From contig CAUYUJ010021674.1 in NCBI GenBank assembly GCA_963575745.1, positions 51,001 to 115,000 of the forward strand: 64,000 nucleotides of DNA, written 5' to 3'. The notes under the pieces are model-generated. The model saw nothing but the letters and a program-made list of their open reading frames with translations, ran no database searches and had not been told where the DNA came from. Both the position numbers and the translations under genes were made by a program. Shown here in pieces: positions 1-8,577 of this stretch. The stretch's first letter is position 1. The number at the start of each line of letters is the position of its first letter. The stretch is from Prorocentrum cordatum (taxonomy: Eukaryota; Sar; Dinophyceae; Prorocentrales; Prorocentraceae).

Positions 1-66
1 CCATTGTGTAGAGCTCTACGAGGTTTCCGGCGGTGACCAGGTTGACGGTTCACCGCCGGCGCCAGT
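1..66 (+). repeat. Family-B repeat, right end with hairpin (cut by window edge)
   Basis: The right inverted repeat starts at 11 (GAGCTCTACGAGG). It is followed by a hairpin whose arms GGCGGTGA (29-36) and TCACCGCC (50-57) flank a loop containing the core GGTTGACGG, and then CCGGCGCCAGTT. The same module recurs about 25 times in the window. Here the body of the element lies outside the window, and the hairpin is fused directly to a family-A leader. Confidence 0.85.
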
Positions 67-1349
67 TCCGGGTCGCTGGAGAGCTAGTTGGCAAGAAAAA
101 TCTCGACGGACCTTTTGCTGACTTGGTCGTTTGAAAATTTTGTTCTAAGAATTTGATCATTCGTTAGAGCTCCAGTATTTTTTCCCGTGATATTCGATCT
201 TATTCCCGCTCGCCATCTTGATCTCAGCTCGATCGGGTACCTTTTACTGCCAAAAAGCACGCGGGCGGGATCGCCCGTTTCGAGTCATCTTGATACGCGT
301 TGTCTGTTTCCTCAAGATAACTCGAGCTTTTAGGAAGCTACAGAGCTGATGAGCACAGCTAATCGTTTCGGAATGATCAGGCGCGTGCGCCTGTTGAACC
401 CAGAGGTCTGAACTCGGTCTGCTAGCCGAGCTTGGTCCGCAAACCTATTCGTATTATTCGAGTCATCTTGACAGACGCTCTCGGTTTTCTGTACTCAACT
501 CGAGCTACAGAACAGCTACAGAGCTGATACGTACAGAATCTGATTGAGAATCATCAGTGGCCGTTGTCTGTTGAATCCAGAGCTCTGAACTCGGTCTGCT
601 GCCCGATCTAGAATCGCGAAACTACTCGTATTGTTCGAGTCATCTTGAGAGATGCTGTCGGTTCTCTGCACTTAACTCAGGCTGTAGGGGGGCTGCATGG
701 CTGGTAATCACTGGAATCGATTCGGAGACATCAGGCGCGACCGCCTCTCGAATCCAGAGCTCCGAACTCTGTCTGCTGCCCGAACTAGGTCCGCGAAACT
801 AGTCGTATTCTTCGAGTCATCTTGAGAGGTGCTGTCGGTTTCCTGCACTTAATTCGGGCTGTAGGGGGGGCTGCAGGGCTATTGATTCAGAGACATCAGA
901 CGCGTCCGCCTGTCGCATGCAGAAGTCTGAACTCGGTCTGATACTCGAGCTAGGTTTGCCAAACTATTCGTATTGTTCGAGTCATCTTGAGAGGTGCTGT
1001 CGATTTACGCACGTAACTCGGGCTGTAGGAGAGCTACAGAGCTCGTACAGAAGACAATCCAGAAGCATCGGGGGCGTTCGGCTGTTGCATCGAGAGATCT
1101 TTAATCGCTCAGGCTGACAAACTATACGTTCTCTGCATTTTTTTGGTTATATATATATATATATATATTGTCAGGAAGCTCTACGAGTCCCCCGGCGGTA
1201 AGAAAGGTTGACGGTTTACCGCCGGCGCCCAGTTGGTCGACCCGGCCAGAAAGGACAATGTGGTAACTTTTGGTCGGTTTTGCTCAGATTTGATGGATAT
1301 TTGACGATTCATTTTGAGAAAGAAGATTTTTCGCACCTGTAGTGGGTTA
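67..1349 (+). repeat. Family-A composite repeat A1 (leader, ~177-bp monomers, hairpin)
   Basis: The leader (67 to about 310) ends near the GATCGG..CCGTTTCGAGTCATCTTGA segment. About five degenerate monomers follow, to about 1120; the start GAACTCGGTCTGCT recurs at about 411, 587, 765 and 927, giving a period near 177 bp. An AT-rich tail with (AT)n at 1149-1168 follows. The right inverted repeat is GGAAGCTCTACGAGT (1174-1188). The hairpin arms are GGCGGTAA (1194-1201) and TTACCGCC (1216-1223). A family-B body fragment fills 1233-1349. Small ORFs here are monomer read-through without coding support. Confidence 0.85.
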
Positions 1350-2472
1350 TAACTCGTAGAGCTTCCCTTAGCTAGTAACTCGTAGAGCTTCCCTTAGCAA
1401 GTTACTGCTGGAAGCTTAAGAGTAATTCCGGCGCGCCGGAGAGCTAGTTGACAAGAAAAATCTCGACGGACCTTTTGCTGACTTTTGGTCGTTTGAAAAT
1501 TTTGTTCCAAAAATTTGAACATCCGTTAGAGCTGTAGTATTTTTTCCCGTGATATTCGATCTTATTCCCGCTCGCCATCTTGATCTCAGCTCGATCGGGT
1601 ACCTTTTACTGCCAAAAAGCAGGCAGGCGGGATCGGCCGTTTCAAGTCATCTTGATACGCGATGGCGGTTTTCTGAACATAACTCGAGCTTTTGGACAGC
1701 TACAGAGCTGGTAAGCACAGCTAATCGATTCAGAATGATGAGGCGCGTTCGCCTGTTGAATCCAGAGGTCTGAACTCGGTCTACTAGCCGAGCTAGGCCG
1801 GCAAACCTATTCGTATTATTCGAGTCATCTTAGCAGACGCTCTCGGTTTTCTGTACTTAACTCGAGCTGTAGGGCAGCTACAGAGCTCATAGTCACAGAA
1901 ATTGATTGGGAATCATCAGGCGCGTTCGTTTGTTGAATCGAGAGCTCTGAACTCGGCCTGTTGCCCGAGCTAGGTTTGCGAAACTATTCGTAATGTTCGA
2001 GTCATCTTGAGAAGTGCTCTCAGTTTTCTGCACTTAACTCGTGCTGGGGGAGGGCTACAGTGCTGCTGGTCACAGAAATCGATTTGGAGACATCAGGCGC
2101 GTCCGTCTGTCGAACCCAGAGCTCGGAACTCGGTCTGCTGCTCGAACTAGGTCCGCGAAACTATTGTATTATTCGAGTCATCCTGAGAGATGCTGTCGGT
2201 TTTCTGCACTTAACTTGGGCTGTAGGGGGGCTGCAGGGCTGGTAATCACAGGAGTCGATTCGCAGACATCAGACGCGTCCGCCTATCGCATTCAGAGGTC
2301 TGAACTCGGTTTGATACTCGTTTTGGGTTGCCAAACTGTTCGTTTTCTTGTTAGAGTCATCTTGAGAGGTCTGAAATCGCTTGGGCTGAAAAACTATTCG
2401 TTCTCTGGATTTTTTCCCACATTATATATTGTCAGGAAGCTCTACGAGTCCCCCGGCGGTAAGAAAGGTTGA
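1350..2472 (+). repeat. Family-A composite repeat A2, interrupted by element E1
   Basis: The left inverted repeat ACTCGTAGAGCTTCC is present twice, 26 bp apart (1352-1366, 1378-1392). The leader runs to about 1680 and is followed by four ~177-bp monomers to about 2385. The right inverted repeat is at 2435-2449. The 5' hairpin arm GGCGGTAA (2455-2462) is present, but its partner arm TTACCGCC lies 6.1 kb away at 8582-8589 because E1 split the hairpin. Confidence 0.85.
2461..2472 (+). other. Target-site duplication of E1, left copy
   Basis: The 12 bases AAGAAAGGTTGA are repeated exactly at 8566-8577. They form the loop side of the family-A hairpin, so the empty site can be reconstructed as one ordinary family-A hairpin. 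Identity of the two copies argues for a recent insertion. Confidence 0.9.
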
Positions 2473-3027
2473 GGAGGCGGAGCTTACCTCCCGCTCTCCC
2501 TCGGCCTTGTCCCGCCGGGGGGCTCTCTCGAGCTGCATTGTGCAGTAGGGAGTTGGGTTCCACATACTGTACACTCTTTCGCACACATCTTGGACAGCCT
2601 GCGGCCCCTCTGCTGGCATCAGGCTCCTGATTGAACTGGTGACTGGGAGGCAACGCCCTGCTGGTACGAGTGGAGCACGCATACGTCTGCATCTGCTTTT
2701 GTTCTTGGGAGCGTGCCTTCTTCCATTTTTGCTCTCGTCCATTACTCATTCTACGTGTGCGAGTTTGAGTATTGTTGTATCGTTCTGTGCAGTCACGAAC
2801 AGCTTCGGAGAGCCAGCAGGAGGGTGGAACGTCTTATATCCTCTCGGAGAGCCCAGCTGTGTTTGGGATCGATTCTTTGCAGATCTGGAAGACTTCTACT
2901 GGGAGGATTATTGTCGCTTAGAGTGTTGCATATTTCGTCGTTCTCGACCTTATCGGCGCTACTCGCGTCGTTCTTGGTGTTTCTGTAAGTTCAAGAAGGG
3001 TCGTTTCGCCAGTTCTTTCCAGAAGAA
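2473..3027 (+). other. E1 5' untranslated region
   Basis: These 555 bases lie between the target-site duplication and the first ORF1 ATG. The first bases can fold on themselves (GGAGG..CCTCC type pairing). No promoter motif can be named. ORFs in this stretch on either strand are not conserved in E4 and are treated as chance. Confidence 0.6.
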
Positions 3028-4099
3028 ATGGAGGTTGACGGTCAGGGTAGCAAGAGGATGAAGACGGAAATGGAGGAGGAGGAGAAGGTGGACAAGACGG
3101 GAGGTGACATTCGTGATCAAAAGGCCATGAGAGAGAAAATTCTGAGTCTTCAAAAAGATGAGAGTTTGCGATTGTTCATGCAGATGTCCTTTCAGAATCA
3201 TGACGAGTCGAAGGCCGCCTCGGTGGCCACTGACGTGCGTATTAGTGGTATGGATCAACGTCTCGGGGTCCAGGCAGAGAAACTCACGGCCATTGAGAAG
3301 AAACAGCAGGAGCAGGAGATTAGGCTTAAGAACTTGGAGACCCTGGCCAGCCAGGATACTGCTTCGATTGGATCCTCTAACTCTACGATAGCAGCCCCGA
3401 GATTTGCAGGACGAACATCGACGGCAAAATTTACTCCTACATATGTAGAATTGTACGGATGGGTCCAGGACTGGTCGAATCGCACGAGTAGGGAACTTAC
3501 GATGATTGACGATACGGATGCCTGTACACTACTCCAGAACACCCTGGGTCTTTTGAAAGCGGACAACGAGCAGTTACACGGTCAAGTGGATGTGGTCAGC
3601 TCTGAGAAACTTGCCAGATCGAAACCGATGACGGGGAATATCAAGATTAGATTTAAGGTTGGGACAGGGAGTGAAGTGGTCTATGCTGTACAACGCGCTC
3701 TCACACGTATAAATGATGACGCAATCGCTTAACCACGCCTTTTACACCAAGGTGAAGTCGAAGATGTCTCGTTTGAGAGTTCGTGCAGAGGTCCCAGACG
3801 AGAAGATCCCACACAATCAAGCGGTTGGCCGATTTTATGGTGTCTGGAGCAGGAAGCACCCCACCATCTTCCTCAAAGGATCGACTGGGTACGGAAAGTC
3901 GCCGTCCACGATGTACTCTGACCCCGTTGAGGGGAAGCGGAGCTTGCTGGCCGAGTATCAGGCGGCCAGCTTCGGGGGATCTGGGCAGTGGCGAGTTATC
4001 CCAGCAGCTTGGACGTCTTTCGCCCAGAGGCACGGCATCACCATGACGGCGACAGAGCTCGAGGAGTTAGTCACGGACTCCAGGGCTGCTTCTCAGTGA
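3028..4099 (+). pseudogene. E1 ORF1, coiled-coil nucleic-acid-binding-type protein, one frameshift
   Basis: The ATG at 3028 starts a charged N-terminus (MEVDGQGSKRMK) and a helical, coiled-coil-like stretch (KLTAIEKKQQEQEIRLKNLE). A conserved domain beginning TPTYVELYGWVQDW follows. That frame stops at 3732, and the protein continues in the next frame from about 3713 (LRVRAEVPDEKIPHNQAVGR..) to a UGA at 4097-4099. E4 ORF1 aligns through the same domain (SYVELTGWTDW .. RVRIEAPPW .. GAVGRVYG) without the shift, so a mutation in E1 is more likely than programmed frameshifting. ORF1 proteins of LINEs usually bind element RNA. That role is inferred here, because I see no zinc knuckle or clear RRM. 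Confidence 0.75.
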
Positions 4100-4105
4100 C
4101 GCCTA
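4097..4105 (+). promoter_or_regulatory. Candidate UGA readthrough site between E1 ORF1 and ORF2
   Basis: ORF1 ends with CAG-TGA-CGC, and ORF2 continues in the same frame without another stop. The first in-frame ATG after the stop is at 4262, downstream of the endonuclease motifs TLNL and QES, so starting there would remove two catalytic segments. UGA followed by CGG or CUA is a known leaky context in plant viruses; here it is UGA-CGC. E4 has UGA-CGG at the equivalent place. Non-AUG or reinitiated translation remains possible. Confidence 0.55.
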
Positions 4106-7100
4106 CGGGCGGAGCCGACGAAAGTCCGCTTCGCCACGCTCAACCTTCAACGTGCTGGGAGGAAGGATGACAAAGCTTATAGTGTTCTGGCGAGGGTAGT
4201 CTACGGAGCACACCTAGGCTGGGACTTCCTGGGGGTACAGGAGTCTCAGAACATCGACGTTATGGCGCAATGGTTTGTCAAAATGGGACTGTACTACCAC
4301 GTCTCGGAGGATCGCCGTGCTATGATACTCTATCGGAGGGCTGATAGTGTTCGAGGCCAGTGGGCCTCAGAGAGGTGGTGCGCGATCCTTGCTGGACGGA
4401 TTCTCTTTGTCTCATTGTACTTGCCTGATGCCAGCCAGCCCGAGTTTCTGGAGATATCACATTGTGCACTCCAGGCGGTAAGCTTGCTCAGAAAGTACGT
4501 ATGCCGTCGTTATGGTTTCTGTCGTCTTGTTGTTGCCATGGATGCGAATGTTGAGATACAGCCACACTTACAGCATGAGGAGGAGGTTTATTCGGGAGGA
4601 GGCTTGGAGGTAGTGCAGATCCAGGCCACGGGGACCAAGGAGCGGGAGAGGAAGGAGAAGGTGGAGAGCTTGCGACAGGAGGTGGAGGATTGGTTGGTTC
4701 AGGAGCGTATGTGTGCTTCGAATTCTTTTGGAGCTAGGAAGCCGACTTGGTTTGATTATCGGAAGGGGTCCCGCCGTGAAGTGCTGGATTACATCCTTGT
4801 TCCTCATGGATCGCAGGTGTCGGGGTGCTCGGTTGAGTTTCTGTACGTAGGACAGCAGCAGGGAGCCGTGATGAGATTATCAGATCATGCCCTTGTTCGA
4901 GCTTCTCTGAGAGTGGCTTCCAGGGAGTTGGCGAGACGGAATCTCTCACGACGTGCTCGAACCCTAAAAGGCTGGGACCCACTCAACTTGTCTGCTCGTC
5001 GATCGTGTCGCCAGTTGTTGGATGCCAATCTATTTTCGTGCCAACTTATGTGTCAGGCAGAGAGTGTTATCTATTCGTGTGCGTCGGCCACCGAATGTAC
5101 CCCGAAGCGCCCAGCTCGAGCCCCTGAACGATCGGAATTGCTGCGGTCCTTGGATGTGCAGGTCTACCGGAGGAGGGCGGAGAGGGGGACGTTAGCCTAT
5201 CGACTTCTACGCAGAAAAAGAGATCGGGAAGCCAGAAAATTCAAACGAGCAAAGCTGGAATGGGAAGCGGAGCGTCCACGTAAAGCAGCTTTGAAGGCGG
5301 TGAAGATTGAGGGGGAGGAGAGCGTGGACAGGGAGAGGTGGATGGAGGAGATGATGAAGTTGAAGGAGGTCTGCGAGGATGAGGAGGAGCGTCGGCGGTC
5401 GATCAAGATTGTCCAGGGCCTCAGGGAGGAGCTCCAGGGGTCCCCCAGACCCCAGGAGGCGACGCTCACGATGGTGGTGGTCCTTCGGGCCCGAGCTCGA
5501 CTCAACCCTGGAAAAGCCACGGGGCCCGACGGGGTGGGGGCAGAAGTAATCAAAGCGCTTCCGTGGAGAGCCGTTCGCACTATCAAGCGATTATTTTGTG
5601 ATATCTTACGTGGCATTGTTGTACCTCCATCTTCTTGGCATCAAACATTGACGACGTTACTTCCCAAATCTTATCCGATATGCGATGTTTCTGATACGAG
5701 ACGTATTTCTGTGGAGAGTATCTTTAAGAAGTGGTACAGTACTTGTCTCTCGATCATGCTTGAACCATATTGTCTCCAGGCTGGCACTCATGCATCGTTA
5801 TTCGGTTTCGTTCCCAAAAGATCATGCACTGAGATATTTGCAGGACTTAAGGCAGCAGCACAACACGCCTCACAGTGGGGGAAGGATCGACGCCTGGTTC
5901 TTGGGTCAGCGGATGTGAAACAAGCTTTCCAGAACACGAAAATCTCGACGGTCAAACGTGCGTTCGACGTCCTCTCTATCCCTCCCTGGCTCCAGTACGG
6001 TGTGCTCGTGCCTATGCCGTGCGAGGTCACTTCGCTTCTCTTCCAGGGCCTGCAGCTGCCGAATGTGGGAATCGATACCCACATCAGGACAGGTGGGAAC
6101 GACAGCCCCTCCTTGTGGAACCTGATAGTTGTTGCGATGTGGGCTCCTTTATTTAAGCTTTGGGATGAGCAGGGGATTGGGTTTCATTGTCTGGATCCAA
6201 ACTCGGTGGGAGAAGTTTCGGCCTCGGTTCCTGTACACCACTTGCTATATGCCGACAATATCTTTATCTTGGGATCTTCGGAGGAGGAGTTTAGGCGACA
6301 GGTAGGAGACATGACAGAGACTCTGCGGGGATGGGGATTCGAATGGAAGATCGAGTCGCTCGAGGTCGCGTTTATCGGTTTCTCGGAGAAGCCAAAACAT
6401 CCTATCCTGGTTCGGGTTCAGGATCAGATGGTGCCGTTCAAAGTAGTTGACGAGATGAATGTCTTGGGGAACAGCATATACTGTAGCTATAGGGAGGCGC
6501 ACCAGGACCTTCGGCGACGGATCGGGGCCGCGCGACGAGCCTTCCATGCGCATGCAGCCTATTTTAGATCAAAGGCAGTCCCGTTTTCGGCCAAGTGTAG
6601 GAGTTATATCACTCGGGTTCAGAGCATTCTCATTTATGGAAGTCAAGGTATTAGTTGGGACAGGGACTCCTTGCAGAGCCTGAATGTCTTTGAGGGAAAT
6701 TGTCTTTACCAGATGACGTCACCCCAAAAGCCAGCCTCCGAAAGTTGGGTAGTTTGGAAGCCAGCTCGACTCAGAATTGCTAGACGGATGTTCTTTGAAG
6801 CAAAGTGCCAGAGTGCAGTGCAGAGAGTTCTTTATTCCTTGTGGCAGCTTGGAGCTGACATAGCATCATATTTCGGAGCTAATGTCGACAGCGGATATCA
6901 GATTCCTGAGTCGGAGCTGAGCCCAGGGATGGTCGCGGGCTCTTCAGTTACCAATGGGATGGTGGAGGTCTCTTCAGTTACCAATGGGATGGGGGCTGTC
7001 TCTTCAGTTACTAGTGGGATGGGTGCGGTCTCTTCAGATACGAATGGGATGGGTGTGGTCTCTTCTGATATGCATGGGATGGTCTCTCCAGTTACCAGTG

Positions 7101-8509
7101 GGATGGGTGTGGTCTCTTCAGTTACTAATGGGATGGTGGGAGTCTCTTCAGTTACCAGTGGGATGGGTGCTGTCTCTGCAGTTACCAATGGGATGGGCGC
7201 AGTCTTCTCAGATACGAATGGGATGGGCGCTGTCTCTTCAGATATGCATGGGATGGTCTCTTCTGCTATGCCCTCTGACAGGGCCTCTTCTTCTCGAGAT
7301 ATTGAAGTTCCCTGTGAGCGGGGGGGGCCTAGGGATTCCCCCAGGCCCCCCCCGAAACGTCGGAGGGTGGCTGTTCCTGGACCTGGACAACAGACGGTGT
7401 ATCCTCGTGCGCATCGTGACGCACGCCGGCTTCTGATGTGCTGTACCCCGAGGTGGGAGGAGAAAAGGACACTTGAGTCAAAATATCTGCGTTCCCAGTG
7501 GAAGTGGAAGGGGGCCTCGAAACTGACACGATTAGGCAGTACTAAGGGGCAGGCGACGGGTGAACATCCTTGGTGTTTCATGTTCCAGACGATATTTCCC
7601 TCGTTTGTGAATCTGGAGGATCGGTGGTGGAGGGCGTGCTCTTTCTCTTACTCTGACTTCGTTCAGTATTGCAGGCAGTTCCTGGAAGCTTGTACTTTGG
7701 GGTCTCTGTTTGACTTGTTTGTTGTCCGTGGAGGAACTGGAGGACGAGGAGACTACATAAAGGAGAGGGGGGAGGAGATGTTGGCTCGTCCGTTGTCGGC
7801 GAAGGAGTCCGAGAAGCTGGCCCAGAGATTGGCCTCGAACAATGAACAGGAGCCGACTTGGGATCTGAGTGATGATGGGATCGGTCTTGAGCTGACGGGC
7901 GATTCGCTTCTTATCTGTAACTGGATCAATGGTCTCTGGAAGGTTGAGGGAGGAGAAGGAGGAGATGGGGCTTCTTATCGTAGGCGGGTGGCAAATATTA
8001 TTTCTCTTTTGGAAGAGTTGGAGGAGGAAGGAATACGACCCCCCTCATGGGGCAACGACTTCATTCGACACATATATCGAGAGAGTAATACAGTAGCTGA
8101 TGAACTTACCCACTTAGCACGGGAAGGCCAGATATTCAGAGAGCTGTTCCACCACCATATCTTTCGTCCTGATGTCCAAGACAACTTTCGAGTTATTGGC
8201 CTCCGCGGATCCTTCGACGGCGGAGTGTGTGCCCAAGGTGTGGGCGTTGGTTGGTTTCTGCAGATTGGATATATCCCTCGATTCCATGACCCTTACCCTG
8301 ACCCTGAGCATAGAGATAAGAGAGCTCGTGTAGTCTCCCTCTTCCCCCAAGCCTCCTCTCCTTGTCCAATCATATGGGAAGTAGTAGGGCGTTGTGCACA
8401 GGCACTCCCCTCCCATAGCAGTATCACTGACGCTGAGCTTTCGGGTCTCGAGGGCCTCTTGCGGGCCGCAGCCCAGGTGGCCCAAGACCTCCAGCTGCAG
8501 AGAGACTAG
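4100..8509 (+). CDS. E1 ORF2: APE endonuclease, reverse transcriptase, permuted RNase H
   Basis: The frame is open for 1,470 codons. The N-terminal APE-type nuclease shows TLNL, VQES, SLYLPD, MDANVE (GDFN position), VLDYILVP and LSDHAL. The reverse transcriptase follows: GKATGPDGVGAEVIK, motif A SADVKQAF (Asp codon at 5912), RTGGNDSPSLWN in place of the usual QG.P motif B, and motif C LLYADN (Asp 6254, Asn 6257). After a 33-bp tandem-repeat linker comes an RNase H region in permuted order: GDSLLICNW (7901), RESNTVADEL (8099), FDGGV (8216), TDAEL (8435). It would nick the hairpin target and copy element RNA at the nick. Function is inferred from the family; no key acid is missing except the second motif-C Asp. 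Confidence 0.9.
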   Translation, partial: RLRAEPTKVRFATLNLQRAGRKDDKAYSVLARVVYGAHLGWDFLGVQESQNIDVMAQWFVKMGLYYHVSEDRRAMILYRRADSVRGQWASERWCAILAGRILFVSLYLPDASQPEFLEISHCALQAVSLLRKYVCRRYGFCRLVVAMDANVEIQPHLQHEEEVYSGGGLEVVQIQATGTKERERKEKVESLRQEVEDWLVQERMCASNSFGARKPTWFDYRKGSRREVLDYILVPHGSQVSGCSVEFLYVGQQQGAVMRLSDHALVRASLRVASRELARRNLSRRARTLKGWDPLNLSARRSCRQLLDANLFSCQLMCQAESVIYSCASATECTPKRPARAPERSELLRSLDVQVYRRRAERGTLAYRLLRRKRDREARKFKRAKLEWEAERPRKAALKAVKIEGEESVDRERWMEEMMKLKEVCEDEEERRRSIKIVQGLREELQGSPRPQEATLTMVVVLRARARLNPGKATGPDGVGAEVIKALPWRAVRTIKRLFCDILRGIVVPPSSWHQTLTTLLPKSYPICDVSDTRRISVESIFKKWYSTCLSIMLEPYCLQAGTHASLFGFVPKRSCTEIFAGLKAAAQHASQWGKDRRLVLGSADVKQAFQNTKISTVKRAFDVLSIPPWLQYGVLVPMPCEVTSLLFQGLQLPNVGIDTHIRTGGNDSPSLWNLIVVAMWAPLFKLWDEQGIGFHCLDPNSVGEVSASVPVHHLLYADNIFILGSSEEEFRRQVGDMTETLRGWGFEWKIESLEVAFIGFSEKPKHPILVRVQDQMVPFKVVDEMNVLGNSIYCSYREAHQDLRRRIGAARRAFHAHAAYFRSKAVPFSAKCRSYITRVQSILIYGSQGISWDRDSLQSLNVFEGNCLYQMTSPQKPASESWVVWKPARLRIARRMFFEAKCQSAVQRVLYSLWQLGADIASYFGANVDSGYQIPESELSPGMVAGSSVTNGMVEVSSVTNGMGAVSSVTSGMGAVSSDTNGMGVVSSDMHGMVSPVTSGMGVVSSVTNGMVGVSSVTSGMGAVSAVTNGMGAVFSDTNGMGAVSSDMHGMVSSAMPSDRASSSRDIEVPCERGGPRDSPRPPPKRRRVAVPGPGQQTVYPRAHRDARRLLMCCTPRWEEKRTLESKYLRSQWKWKGASKLTRLGSTKGQATGEHPWCFMFQTIFPSFVNLEDRWWRACSFSYSDFVQYCRQFLEACTLGSLFDLFVVRGGTGGRGDYIKERGEEMLARPLSAKESEKLAQRLASNNEQEPTWDLSDDGIGLELTGDSLLICNWINGLWKVEGGEGGDGASYRRRVANIISLLEELEEEGIRPPSWGNDFIRHIYRESNTVADELTHLAREGQIFRELFHHHIFRPDVQDNFRVIGLRGSFDGGVCAQGVGVGWFLQIGYIPRFHDPYPDPEHRDKRARVVSLFPQASSPCPIIWEVVGRCAQALPSHSSITDAELSGLEGLLRAAAQVAQDLQLQRD
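6925..7272 (+). repeat. In-frame ~33-bp tandem repeat inside E1 ORF2
   Basis: About ten degenerate copies encode SSVTNGMGAV-type 11-residue units between the RT thumb region and the RNase H region. The repeat length is a multiple of three, so expansion keeps the frame. It probably acts as a flexible linker. E3 carries an unrelated repeat-rich linker closer to RT motif C. Confidence 0.8.
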
Positions 8510-8511
8510 GT

Positions 8512-8567
8512 AGGCACTTAACGGGCGCTGGGGCGCTCGGTGCCTGGTCAGCCTCCCCAAAAAAAAA
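8512..8567 (+). other. E1 3' stem-loop and A tail
   Basis: AGGCAC (8512-8517) pairs with GTGCCT (8540-8545), with an inner GCGC..GCGC pairing. A CAGCCTCCCC spacer and about nine A residues run up to the target duplication. Stem-loops at this position occur in all the related elements and are the likely RT recognition feature at the RNA 3' end. Confidence 0.65.
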
Positions 8568-8577
8568 GAAAGGTTGA
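8566..8577 (+). other. Target-site duplication of E1, right copy
   Basis: AAGAAAGGTTGA is identical to 2461-2472. It is followed by CGGTTTACCGCC, the 3' arm of the interrupted hairpin. Confidence 0.9.

Larger units (their letters stand above)
2473..8565 (+). mobile_element. E1: full-length APE-type non-LTR retrotransposon in a hairpin loop
   Basis: This 6.1-kb element is bounded by a perfect 12-bp target-site duplication and ends in a short A run. It holds a ~555-bp 5' untranslated region, ORF1 (3028-4099, one frameshift), ORF2 (4100-8509, open throughout) and a 3' stem-loop. It is the best preserved member of the E1-E4 group and probably the youngest. The layout is that of APE-clade LINEs. 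Its departures from that layout are the single UGA between the ORFs, the ADN RT motif and the permuted RNase H. Confidence 0.92.
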
